Assembly (NCBI GenBank): GCA_030528845.1
Contig: JAUMYC010000117.1
Coordinates: forward strand, 1-7,678
Direction: 5' to 3'
Source: Eubacteriales bacterium
GTDB lineage: Bacteria; Bacillota_A; Clostridia; Christensenellales; Aristaeellaceae
DNA: 7,678 nucleotides
Within the stretch, counting starts at the first letter, position 1. Every line of letters begins with the position of its first letter. The position numbers and the translations under genes were made by a program. The notes under the pieces are model-generated. The model had not been told where the DNA came from. It ran no database searches and saw nothing but the letters and a program-made list of their open reading frames with translations. Positions 1-6,347 of the stretch are shown one piece after another.

Positions 1-87
1 CGCTCGGCAAGTGCGCGGCCCGCGCTGCTCGGCAGTGTTGTTTCCCCGGACGGGGGCCACGAGGAGATCCTCTTCACCAGAAAATAA
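1..87 (+). CDS. C-terminal tail of an unidentified gene (partial)
   Basis: Frame 1 is open from the window edge to a TAA at 85-87 and encodes 28 residues ending in EEILFTRK. The third codon positions are mostly G or C, as in the other genes here. A strong terminator begins 38 bases after the stop and points the same way, which is the main reason to read this as the end of a real plus-strand gene converging on azlD. The tail is too short and too featureless to assign a family. Frames 2 and 3 are also open across this stretch, so the frame choice is an inference from the stop-terminator spacing. Confidence 0.42.
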   Translation, partial: RSASARPALLGSVVSPDGGHEEILFTRK

Positions 88-124
88 AACAGAATACGGT
101 CTGTTTGGCGGGAATTATATGCAA

Positions 125-165
125 ACGGCCCGGAGCATCCTCGCTCCGGGCCGTGCTTTTATTTT
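125..165 (+). terminator. Rho-independent terminator, plus strand
   Basis: A perfect 12-bp stem pairs 125-136 with 143-154 (arms ACGGCCCGGAGC and GCTCCGGGCCGT) around a 6-base loop. It is followed on the plus strand by GCTTTTATTTT. The geometry is that of a strong intrinsic terminator for the gene ending at 87. On the minus strand the same stem is followed only by TTGCATATAATT, so it could act as a weaker terminator for azlD, which ends at 190. Convergent genes often share such a bidirectional hairpin. Confidence 0.85.
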
Positions 166-189
166 CAGCAATACAAAATCCGGTCGGTT

Positions 190-534
190 TTACAGAAAGA
201 CGAACTGCACCAGCAGCATATAGCAGACCGTGCCCGCGGCGATGGAGAGCAGCATCTGCCTTTTCCGGAGGTGCAGCAGGATGGTGACGGCGATGGCGAT
301 GAGCTCCGGAATGCCGTGGCTGCCGGTGAGGACGTTGGAATTCTTCAGGCAATAGACCACGAGCATGCCGAAAATGGCCGCAGGCAGCGCCCGGCCGAGA
401 TAGACAATATAGGAAGGAAGCTGCTGCCTGCCGCCTTTTTCCTTGCCGGAAAAGAGGACAAAGGGCAGAAAGCGCGTGCAGAGGGTGCCGAAGACGCAGA
501 TGGCGATGGTGATGATATGCTGCGGAACGCTCAT
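190..534 (-). CDS. azlD: AzlD family branched-chain amino acid export subunit
   Basis: A 114-residue, very hydrophobic protein with about four predicted membrane segments (roughly residues 4-26, 43-64, 72-89 and 92-112), the size and layout of the AzlD family. It contains the family-like N-terminal stretch TRFLPFVLF (about 21-29) and the [13 protein letters not shown] segment (about 51-63). AzlD is the small partner of AzlC; together they export branched-chain amino acids or their analogues across the cytoplasmic membrane. The start is well supported: AAGGAGG at 542-548 lies 7 bases before the ATG. The ATG overlaps the azlC stop by four bases (ATGA), implying translational coupling and a shared transcript. 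The assignment rests on size, hydrophobic pattern and the azlC neighbour. Confidence 0.92.
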   Translation of the reverse strand: MSVPQHIITIAICVFGTLCTRFLPFVLFSGKEKGGRQQLPSYIVYLGRALPAAIFGMLVVYCLKNSNVLTGSHGIPELIAIAVTILLHLRKRQMLLSIAAGTVCYMLLVQFVFL

Positions 535-1250
535 TCCTGCACCTCCTTCTGCGTGATCGGCCTGCGCAGCGCCGTCAGCAGGACGACGATACAGACCATA
601 GTCGGGATAAGAAAGGAATCCGCGCCGAAGAAGATGCGGCAGACGACGGCGCAGAGAAGGCCGATCAGCGCGGAATAATGCTGCTTATCCTTGAGCCATT
701 GTTCGAGGAAGATGACGACGAACATGGCGGTCATGACGAAATCGAGCCCGGCGGTATTAAAATGAAGGAACGAGCCGAGCAGCCCGCCGAGGGTCGCGCC
801 GCTGATCCAGTAGAGCTGATTGAGCAGGGAAACGAAGAAATAAAACCAGCCGCGGTCCACGTCTGCGGGGACGTCGGCGGTGCAGTTGATGGAAAAGGTC
901 TCGTCGCACAGGGCGAAGATGCAGTAGAGCTTCTTTTTGCCGATGCCGCGGTATTTTTCCAGCATGGCTACGCCGTAGAAGAGATGGCGCGCCTGGATCA
1001 TGAGCGTGGTCAGCAGAGTCTGCAGCGGGGCAAAGGTCCCCATGAGCATGGCCACGGCGACGAATTCCAGCGAGCCGCCGAAGATCGTGACGCTCATGGC
1101 CAGCGGATACCACGCGGAAAAACCGTTCACGCGCATGTACACGCCGTAGGACGCGCCGAGGAAGAGAAATCCCGTGAGGATGGGGATCGTGCGGGGGAAG
1201 GCTGCGAGGAACGCTTTGTGCAGCATTTCGGATCGATCAAAATTCTTCAT
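531..1250 (-). CDS. azlC: AzlC family branched-chain amino acid export permease
   Basis: A 239-residue integral membrane protein, the usual length for AzlC. Family features seen are a [12 protein letters not shown] stretch (about residues 58-69), QARHLFYG (about 86-93), CDETFS (about 115-120) and a FVVIFLEQW segment (about 177-185). Several hydrophobic spans follow, with a short hydrophilic tail at 229-239. AzlC is the large subunit of the AzlCD exporter, which moves branched-chain amino acids, and in Bacillus subtilis the analogue 4-azaleucine, out of the cell. It overlaps azlD by four bases. The ribosome binding site is weak: GAAAGG at 1265-1270 lies 14 bases from the ATG, which suggests modest translation. 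The next in-frame ATG, residue 9, has no better site, so the first ATG is kept. The exact substrate here is inferred from the family. Confidence 0.94.
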   Translation of the reverse strand: MKNFDRSEMLHKAFLAAFPRTIPILTGFLFLGASYGVYMRVNGFSAWYPLAMSVTIFGGSLEFVAVAMLMGTFAPLQTLLTTLMIQARHLFYGVAMLEKYRGIGKKKLYCIFALCDETFSINCTADVPADVDRGWFYFFVSLLNQLYWISGATLGGLLGSFLHFNTAGLDFVMTAMFVVIFLEQWLKDKQHYSALIGLLCAVVCRIFFGADSFLIPTMVCIVVLLTALRRPITQKEVQE

Positions 1251-1309
1251 GGTTTGTTTTTGAACCTTTCGGCTTTTTGAACGGATGGTGTTTTGAAAAA
1301 CAGCTCTAT

Positions 1310-1338
1310 ATTATAAGGAAGAAACTCCGAAAAGAGAA
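1310..1338 (-). promoter_or_regulatory. Candidate azlCD promoter
   Basis: On the minus strand a perfect TATAAT lies at 1310-1315, with TTCTCT 17 bp upstream at 1333-1338 as a poor -35 (three of six matches to TTGACA). Transcription would start near 1303, giving an azlC leader of about 50 nt. The -35 lies inside the T-rich tail of the terminator of the preceding minus-strand gene. The -10 is convincing; the -35 is not, so an activator or another start is possible. Confidence 0.5.
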
Positions 1339-1372
1339 AAGGAGCGCGCCTCCCGGAGAAGGGCAGGCGCGC
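1323..1372 (-). terminator. Rho-independent terminator of the small membrane protein gene
   Basis: Arms 1344-1354 and 1361-1372 pair: an outer 8-bp stem (GCGCGCCT with AGGCGCGC), then CCC with GGG and one bulged C at 1364, closed by a 6-base loop at 1355-1360. On the minus strand it is followed by TCCTTTTCTCTTTTC, so it terminates transcription of the minus-strand gene ending at 1416. It separates that gene from azlCD. Confidence 0.75.
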
Positions 1373-1415
1373 AGGCATAACGGGCAGAGCGCAGGCGTAT
1401 CCTTGCGCGTCGGGC

Positions 1416-1826
1416 TCAGAGGAAGGAGAGCACCACGAACAAAACGCAGCAGATCATATCGGCTATGAAGCAGCAGATGTCCTTCTCCTCGTCGAGCAGC
1501 TCGTCGAAGGAAACGGGCTCTTCTTCGACATAATCGATCATATCGCCGTAGGAGCGCTCCGGTTTCTTCTTATAATGCAGCCGCTTCATGAAAAGCTTGG
1601 GCAGGCGCAGGCCGTCGAAGCGCAGATAGGCGATCCACGCAAGGAGGGCGAAGAACACGCCGACGAACGTAAAGCCGTACATACGCATGTTGACCACCGT
1701 CTTGCCGCCGAGAAAACGATCAAAGAGCAGGACGAAGACAAGACCAAAGAGAAAACGGGTCACCGTCATATAGATGCAAGGCCGGACCAGCGTCTTGCTG
1801 GCATATTTCCGGAATTTTTCTTTCAA
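1416..1826 (-). CDS. Small membrane protein of unknown function
   Basis: About 136 residues; I do not recognise the family. The basic N-terminus (residues 1-15) is followed by hydrophobic spans at about 20-38 and 50-68, then a basic stretch (about 72-91) and a strongly acidic one (about 96-116, with three consecutive glutamates at 101-103). A third hydrophobic span at 117-136 contains two adjacent cysteine pairs (118-119 and 126-127) and runs to the C-terminus. This gives a three-span protein with a charged loop between spans two and three. The only in-frame start after an upstream TGA is TTG at 1824-1826, 12 bases from GGGAGG at 1839-1844. An ATG at 1831-1833 is better spaced but in another frame, so the true N-terminus may differ. 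The gene has its own terminator and points away from the peptide operon. The consistent membrane pattern, terminator and ribosome binding site support a real gene. Confidence 0.72.
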   Translation of the reverse strand: MKEKFRKYASKTLVRPCIYMTVTRFLFGLVFVLLFDRFLGGKTVVNMRMYGFTFVGVFFALLAWIAYLRFDGLRLPKLFMKRLHYKKKPERSYGDMIDYVEEEPVSFDELLDEEKDICCFIADMICCVLFVVLSFL

Positions 1827-1848
1827 ATCGCATCACCGCCTCCCGTTT

Positions 1849-1854
1849 ATTATA
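1849..1854 (-). promoter_or_regulatory. Possible -10 element for the small membrane protein gene
   Basis: A TATAAT is read on the minus strand at 1849-1854, with TTGCTT at 1871-1876 sixteen bases upstream as a weak -35. Transcription from it would start around 1842, essentially at the GGGAGG ribosome binding site, which would leave almost no leader. This makes the promoter uncertain despite the perfect hexamer. Confidence 0.3.
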
Positions 1855-2021
1855 CAGAAAATGGCGCAAAAAGCAATGGACAGGGCGCGGCAAAGCGGGC
1901 GAAACGGACAAATTTACGCCGTAATGACGCGCTTAACGGGCATTTCCTGCAGAAAAAGGGCCTGTACAGCAAGAAAATTGAGAGTAATTGTTTATTTTTT
2001 GTATTTTACATTCATTTTCTC
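1855..2021. other. Divergent intergenic region
   Basis: The stretch lies between the minus-strand membrane protein gene and the plus-strand peptide operon. I see no convincing gene here. The left half is GC-balanced and without a clear motif; the right half (about 1975-2020) is AT-rich with T-runs just upstream of the operon promoter, where an RNA polymerase UP element or a regulator site would sit. I looked for a CodY-type AATTTTCWGAAAATT site and found no good match. Confidence 0.5.
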
Positions 2022-2050
2022 TTGACGAACGGACTTAACTTGTGTATAAT
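2022..2050 (+). promoter_or_regulatory. Strong sigma-A type promoter of the peptide transporter operon
   Basis: TTGACG at 2022-2027 (five of six matches), a 17-bp spacer, and a perfect TATAAT at 2045-2050. An AT-rich tract with T-runs lies just upstream (about 1991-2020) and could act as an UP element. Transcription should start near 2057, leaving a leader of about 60 nt. This fits the high expression implied by the codon use of the gene that follows. Confidence 0.9.
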
Positions 2051-2103
2051 CATCGCCATCAGAAAGTTCGAGCCGCAAAGGAAATCGGGCTTTCAACAAA
2101 AAC

Positions 2104-2110
2104 AAGGAGG
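2104..2110 (+). promoter_or_regulatory. Ribosome binding site of the binding protein gene
   Basis: AAGGAGG lies 8 bases before the ATG at 2119. It is near-perfect and fixes the start, which matters because the N-terminus is judged to lack a lipoprotein cysteine. Confidence 0.9.
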
Positions 2111-2118
2111 CAAACCCC

Positions 2119-4089
2119 ATGAAGAAGCTGCTTTCTCTCGTGCTGGTGCTGATGCTCGCTCTGGGTAGCATGGTTTCTGCCAATGCTGCTGAGATCACCG
2201 ATTATCGTACCTACATCACCACCGCCGGCGAAATGGAGACCTGGAACATCCTGTACTCCCAGAACGCCGCCGACCTCAACTACCTGACCAATGCCATCGA
2301 CGGTCTGCTGACCAACGATCCCTACGGCAACCTGGTCGGCAACGCTGCCAAGGAGTGGAGCTCCGAAGACGGCGGCCAGACCTGGACCTTCATCCTCAAC
2401 GAGGGCATGACCTGGACCAACCAGGCCGGCGAAGTGAAGGCCAACGTTACTGCTGTTGACTGGATGACCGGTCTTGAGTGGATCCTCAACTTCCACAAGA
2501 ACGACGCCGCCAACACCTCCATGCCCATCACCATGATCGTGGGCGCCGAGGACTACTACACCTACACCAAGGGCTACGGCGCTGACGCCGAGGCCGACGA
2601 GATCGCCGCTTTCGAAGCTGTCTGCGAAAAGTACGGCATCGACAAGACCCCCCTCACCGCTGACGAAGCCAAGGCTCTGAAGCTGGAAGTGTTCGACATC
2701 ATGGTCGGCTGCGACGCCAAGGACGATTACACCCTCGTGTACACCTGCCTTGACAAGTTCGCCTACTTCCCGACTCTGGCCACCTACAACTGCCTGTATC
2801 CGCTCTCCGCTGCCCTGATCGAAGAGATCGGCGTGGACGGCTACTACGCTGTTACCCCCGAGACCCTCTGGTACTCCGGCCCCTACATCTGCACCTCTTT
2901 CGTGCATGGCAACGAAAAGATCTTCACCCCGAACCCCAACTATTGGAATGCCGCCAACGTCTCCCGCTTCAACAGCGTCATCATCAAGGCCGTTGAATCC
3001 GGCGACGTCGCCTTCCAGTACTTCCAGACCGGCGAGATCGACGCCGTCACTCTGAGCCAGTCCAACCTGAGCTCCATCTACAGCAACGAGTCCAACGAGT
3101 TCCACGACTATCTGGTCGAGGGCCGTCGCGACAAGTACTCCTACTCCATCCGCTTCAACTACAACAAGAACCAGGCTGACGGCGTGACTCCGGACGACAA
3201 CTGGAACAAGGCCATTGCCAACGAAAACTTCCGTCTGGCTCTGCTGTACGGTCTGGATCCGGTCCCGTACCTCGGCCGCACCAACTTCATCAACCCGCTC
3301 AAGTGCCAGAACCTGGCGTACACCGCTCATGGCGTTTCCACCACCTCTGACGGCAGGGATTACGTCGACCTCGTGCACGACGAAATCGGCTATCACTACA
3401 ACTATGAGCAGTACGAGCGCTTCCAGCCCGAGCTGGCTGCCGAGTACAAGGCCAAGGCCATCGAAGAGCTGACCGCTGAAGGCGTCACCTTCCCGGTCAT
3501 GATCGACTACTACATCTCCGGCTCCAACCAGACCTCCATGGACACCGCTACCGTTTGGAAGCAGTCCATCTCCGACACCATGGGCGACGACTTCGTGCAG
3601 CTGAACATCTGCACCTACGTCTCCTCCTCCACTCAGGAAGTCCGTAACCCGAGGAAGCACTCCATCTCCATCTCCGGCTGGGGCGCTGACTTCGGCGATC
3701 CGATCAACTTCATGGGCCAGGAAACCTACGGCGATGACAACGCGTACTATGCCGTCTACTGGGAGAACACCAACGATGCCACCGATCCCGAGCTGATCGC
3801 CACCCTCGAAGAGTTCACCGCTCTCGTTGAAGAAGCTGCTGCGATCACCGATGATATCGATGCCCGTCTGGCTGCTTTCGCCAAGGCTGAAGCGTACTTC
3901 ATCAACCACGCCATCGCGATTCCGTGGAGCTACAACATCTCCTGGAGCCTGACCGGCGTCAACGATTACTCCAAGCCCTTCGCCGCCTACGGCATCCAGT
4001 CCAACCGCTGGGTCAACTGGGAAACCAAGCTCGAGCTCTACACCTCCGATGATTACGCGGCCATCATTGAAGAATACAACGCCAAGTAA
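2119..4089 (+). CDS. oppA: Peptide ABC transporter substrate-binding protein (family 5)
   Basis: A 656-residue extracellular solute-binding protein of the OppA/DppA family, longer than E. coli OppA and close to streptococcal AmiA-type proteins. Residues 1-24 form a classic signal peptide: two lysines, a Leu/Val-rich core, and an ANA/AE cleavage site near 23-24. There is no cysteine before residue 169, so the lipobox usual for Gram-positive binding proteins is missing. Family features follow: GGQTWTFILNEGMTW (about 85-99), TAVDWMTGLEWIL (111-123), SGPYI with NPNYW (253-257 and 272-276), and GWGADFGDP near 520-528. Codons end overwhelmingly in C, the sign of a highly expressed gene. It is the first gene of the operon and has a strong promoter and ribosome binding site. 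It should capture oligopeptides outside the membrane and deliver them to the two permeases; substrate size cannot be told from sequence, and non-peptide ligands occur in this family. Confidence 0.93.
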   Translation: MKKLLSLVLVLMLALGSMVSANAAEITDYRTYITTAGEMETWNILYSQNAADLNYLTNAIDGLLTNDPYGNLVGNAAKEWSSEDGGQTWTFILNEGMTWTNQAGEVKANVTAVDWMTGLEWILNFHKNDAANTSMPITMIVGAEDYYTYTKGYGADAEADEIAAFEAVCEKYGIDKTPLTADEAKALKLEVFDIMVGCDAKDDYTLVYTCLDKFAYFPTLATYNCLYPLSAALIEEIGVDGYYAVTPETLWYSGPYICTSFVHGNEKIFTPNPNYWNAANVSRFNSVIIKAVESGDVAFQYFQTGEIDAVTLSQSNLSSIYSNESNEFHDYLVEGRRDKYSYSIRFNYNKNQADGVTPDDNWNKAIANENFRLALLYGLDPVPYLGRTNFINPLKCQNLAYTAHGVSTTSDGRDYVDLVHDEIGYHYNYEQYERFQPELAAEYKAKAIEELTAEGVTFPVMIDYYISGSNQTSMDTATVWKQSISDTMGDDFVQLNICTYVSSSTQEVRNPRKHSISISGWGADFGDPINFMGQETYGDDNAYYAVYWENTNDATDPELIATLEEFTALVEEAAAITDDIDARLAAFAKAEAYFINHAIAIPWSYNISWSLTGVNDYSKPFAAYGIQSNRWVNWETKLELYTSDDYAAIIEEYNAK

Positions 4090-4296
4090 TTCAGGACAAA
4101 TGAAATAATCGGTGGGGAAGAGAGCTCGCAAGGGTGATCTGAACGTACCGAAGGATTTCGATGCGGCCGGTCTTCCGAAAGGAAGACCGGTTCGCAATTA
4201 TTAAACAGGACGTCATCGCATAGCGGTTAGTGTGCATGATGTTCGCTGACCACTATACGACGGCGCCCCCTATAATAAAAAAGGAGGATGGGAAGA
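4090..4296 (+). other. Intergenic spacer between binding protein and permease genes
   Basis: About 207 bases without a gene. It holds the hairpin at 4167-4190 and a weaker possible stem (CATCGCA at 4214-4220 with TGC at 4233-4235 and GATG at 4238-4241, two bases bulged). I found no credible internal promoter. All other gene junctions in this operon are tight, so the length of this one suggests a role in setting the ratio of binding protein to permease. Confidence 0.55.
4167..4190 (+). promoter_or_regulatory. mRNA-stabilising hairpin or leaky terminator
   Basis: A perfect 10-bp stem (CCGGTCTTCC at 4167-4176 with GGAAGACCGG at 4181-4190) is closed by a GAAA tetraloop, an extra-stable GNRA type. 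Only TT follows before CGCAATTATT, so it is not a full intrinsic terminator. Hairpins at this place in binding-protein operons typically protect the upstream mRNA from 3' exonucleases or terminate part of the transcripts, so that the binding protein is made in excess over the membrane components. Confidence 0.75.
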
Positions 4297-5250
4297 ATGC
4301 TCAGGTACATCACAAAGAGATTTTTTCAATCGATGCTGACTATTCTCTTGGTCGTTTCGGTTGTTTTCCTGCTTCTGCGCCTGATGCCCACGGATTACTA
4401 TTTCACGGAAGAACAGCTGATCAAATTCACCGATGAACAGAAAAACGACATGCTCAAGGCCGCCGGTCTTCTGGACAACCCGTTTGTGCAGCTCGGCCGC
4501 TACTTCAAAAACATTTTCCTCGAAGGCGACCTCGGCGAATCCCGCCGTATCATGAACGGCAAACCCGTTGTAGACGTCATCGGCGACAAGTTCGCCGTAT
4601 CCATGAGGCTCGGCCTGATCGCCCTTGGCATATCGCTGGTCGTCGGCGTTGTCATCGGTATCTTCCAGGCCCGCTTCAAGGACGGTATCTTCGACAACAT
4701 CGGCACCGCCTACACGGTCTTCGTAAACGCTGTTCCCGGCCTTGTATCGTATTCACTCATATTGATATTCGGCGCGAGAGTATTGGGGCTGCCCAGTATG
4801 TACTCCATGCGAAAGCCGTTTGAATCCTCCATTCTGCCCATCGTCTGCCTTTCCATCGGCTCCATCGCGGGCTATATGCTCTGGATGCGCCGCTACATGG
4901 TCGACGAGCTGAACAAGGACTACATCCGTCTGGCCAAGCTCAAGGGCCTCTCCGACGGTCAGGTCATGTTCCGCCATGTTATGAAGAACGCGTTCCTGCC
5001 TATGGCGCAGTTCCTGCCGCAGTCCATCCTGACCACCGTCGGCGGCTCTCTGCTGATCGAGCGCTTCTTCGCCATCCCCGGCATGGGCCCGCTGCTGACG
5101 GACTCCATCTCCAAGTATGACACAAACCTCGTTCAGGCGCTGATCATGCTGTACGCGTCTCTCGGCGTATTCGGCCTGTTCCTGGGCGACCTGTTCCTTG
5201 GTATCCTTGACCCGAGGATCCAGCTGACCGGGAAGGGAGGCACCCGCTAA
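4297..5250 (+). CDS. oppB: Peptide ABC transporter permease, OppB/DppB type
   Basis: A 317-residue inner-membrane permease, the normal OppB/DppB length, starting MLRYITKRFFQSML as is typical of the family. Hydrophobic spans lie at about 10-30, 101-124, 135-163, 178-198, 236-257 and 279-304. The cytoplasmic EAA loop that docks on the ATPase is at about 209-235 (YIRLAKLKGLS, then HVMKNAFLP). The ending LDPRIQL is also family-typical. I chose the ATG at 4297: an earlier in-frame ATG at 4288 abuts GGAGG (4283-4287) with no spacer, while 4297 has a 9-base spacer. It pairs with the next permease to form the channel. The stop and the next start overlap by one base (TAATG). Codons at 4741-4818 are unlike the rest of the gene (ATA, TTG, AGA, GTA, TCA). 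Confidence 0.95.
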   Translation: MLRYITKRFFQSMLTILLVVSVVFLLLRLMPTDYYFTEEQLIKFTDEQKNDMLKAAGLLDNPFVQLGRYFKNIFLEGDLGESRRIMNGKPVVDVIGDKFAVSMRLGLIALGISLVVGVVIGIFQARFKDGIFDNIGTAYTVFVNAVPGLVSYSLILIFGARVLGLPSMYSMRKPFESSILPIVCLSIGSIAGYMLWMRRYMVDELNKDYIRLAKLKGLSDGQVMFRHVMKNAFLPMAQFLPQSILTTVGGSLLIERFFAIPGMGPLLTDSISKYDTNLVQALIMLYASLGVFGLFLGDLFLGILDPRIQLTGKGGTR

Positions 5251-6332
5251 TGTCTGAAAGCACGATCCGCACCAATACCACTTCCTCCGTTGCCGATGAA
5301 TTCGTCGGCGGCGTGGAAGCTCAGGTAATGATCGATACCGATATCGACAGGAGCGCTGTCGATACCAACACGGAAAAGGAATATAACCGCGGCCGCGTGC
5401 ACGCGCAGGCCCGCTCCACCATGCCGGAAAAGCAGCTGTTCTCCCGCGTGAAGTATCAGCCGCAGAACGCCGAGCGCACCGGTTATTCCAACTATTCCTA
5501 CTGGAAGAGCGTCTGGCACAACTTCCTGAAGAAGAAGGCCGCCGTTATCATGCTGCTGATCTTCTTCGCCCTGTTCATCTTCACCTTCGTGGCCGGCGCC
5601 ATCTCCAAGTTCGACGTGTACAACCTGCGTACCGACCCGAACCTGATGTTCATCAGCCCGAATTCGGAGTACTGGTTCGGCACCGATAACCTCGGCCGCG
5701 ACTTCTGGTCTCAGGTCTGGTATGCCACCCGCACCTCCATCATCATGGCCTCCTCCGTTGCTGCCGGTCAGATCATCCTCGGCGTTATCGCCGGCCTGCT
5801 CTGGGGCTATATCCGCTGGCTGGATCGCCCCTTCACCGAGCTGTACTCCTTCATCAACAACATCCCGACCATCATCTACATGACCCTCATCGCGCTGTTC
5901 TTCGGCAAGTCCTTCTTCATCATGGCCGTCGCCCTGATCGGTACCGGCTGGCTGGCCACAGCAAGAAACATCCGCAACCTGGTGTTCATGTATCGCGACA
6001 GGGAATATAACCTTGCCTCCCGCTGCCTCGGCACCGGCGTATGGCGCATCCTGATCAAGAACATCCTGCCTTACCTCGTCAGCGTCATCATCCTCAGGCT
6101 GGCTCTGGCCATCCCGGGCACCATCTCCTACGAGACCACGCTGACCTATCTGGGCCTGATGGACATCTCTATGCCTTCTCTGGGCATCCTGCTGCGCAAC
6201 GCAAGGTCCTACTTCCTGGATTATCCCTATCTGCTCATCTTCCCGGCGTCCATCGTTTCCGTTATCACCATCACGTTCTATCTCGTGGGCAACGCGATCT
6301 CCGACGCTTGCGACCCGCGCAACCATGTGTAA
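5250..6332 (+). CDS. oppC: Peptide ABC transporter permease, OppC/DppC type
   Basis: A 360-residue permease, about 40-60 residues longer than the usual OppC/DppC because of a hydrophilic N-terminus. Residues 1-80 are polar, rich in Ser, Thr, Asp and Glu, and should be cytoplasmic. The first membrane span is at about 97-118, then come the OppC marker FGTDNLGRD at 143-151 and further spans at about 163-187, 205-238, 272-290 and 325-350. The EAA loop lies at about 255-274 (LASRCLGTG, then KNILP), and the protein ends DACDPRNHV. The start is supported by GGGAGG at 5235-5240 with a 9-base spacer and by the one-base overlap with the previous gene. An ATG at residue 58 would give a more usual length but has no ribosome binding site. 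With OppB it forms the transmembrane channel. Confidence 0.94.
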   Translation: MSESTIRTNTTSSVADEFVGGVEAQVMIDTDIDRSAVDTNTEKEYNRGRVHAQARSTMPEKQLFSRVKYQPQNAERTGYSNYSYWKSVWHNFLKKKAAVIMLLIFFALFIFTFVAGAISKFDVYNLRTDPNLMFISPNSEYWFGTDNLGRDFWSQVWYATRTSIIMASSVAAGQIILGVIAGLLWGYIRWLDRPFTELYSFINNIPTIIYMTLIALFFGKSFFIMAVALIGTGWLATARNIRNLVFMYRDREYNLASRCLGTGVWRILIKNILPYLVSVIILRLALAIPGTISYETTLTYLGLMDISMPSLGILLRNARSYFLDYPYLLIFPASIVSVITITFYLVGNAISDACDPRNHV

Positions 6333-6338
6333 AGGAGG
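6332..6338 (+). promoter_or_regulatory. Ribosome binding site of the ATPase gene
   Basis: AAGGAGG begins on the last base of the permease stop codon and lies 9 bases before the ATG at 6348. It identifies the ATPase start. Confidence 0.85.
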
Positions 6339-6347
6339 GGCGAATCT

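Noticed and set aside
678..1280. A 200-codon plus-strand open frame opposite azlC
   Set aside because: It is charged and low in complexity, lies opposite a clear AzlC membrane protein and has no supporting signals.
2061..2095. Possible leader hairpin or riboswitch before the binding protein gene
   Set aside because: GAAAG and CTTTC could pair across an AGCC/GGCT core, but the stem needs bulges and the leader of about 60 nt is too short for a known riboswitch class.
2059..4197. A 712-codon open frame on the minus strand opposite the binding protein gene
   Set aside because: It mirrors the strong C-ending codon bias of the real gene and is rich in Val, Gly and Asp with no recognisable domain. 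The plus-strand gene has a promoter, ribosome binding site, signal peptide and family motifs.
4271..4276. TATAAT just before the oppB gene as a possible internal promoter
   Set aside because: The start point would fall on the ribosome binding site at about 4283, leaving no leader, and no good -35 sits 16-18 bases upstream (ctgacc at 4246-4251 is 19 away).
4288..4296. ATG at 4288 as the oppB start
   Set aside because: It directly abuts GGAGG with no spacer; the in-frame ATG at 4297 has a 9-base spacer and gives the family-typical MLRYITKRFF start.
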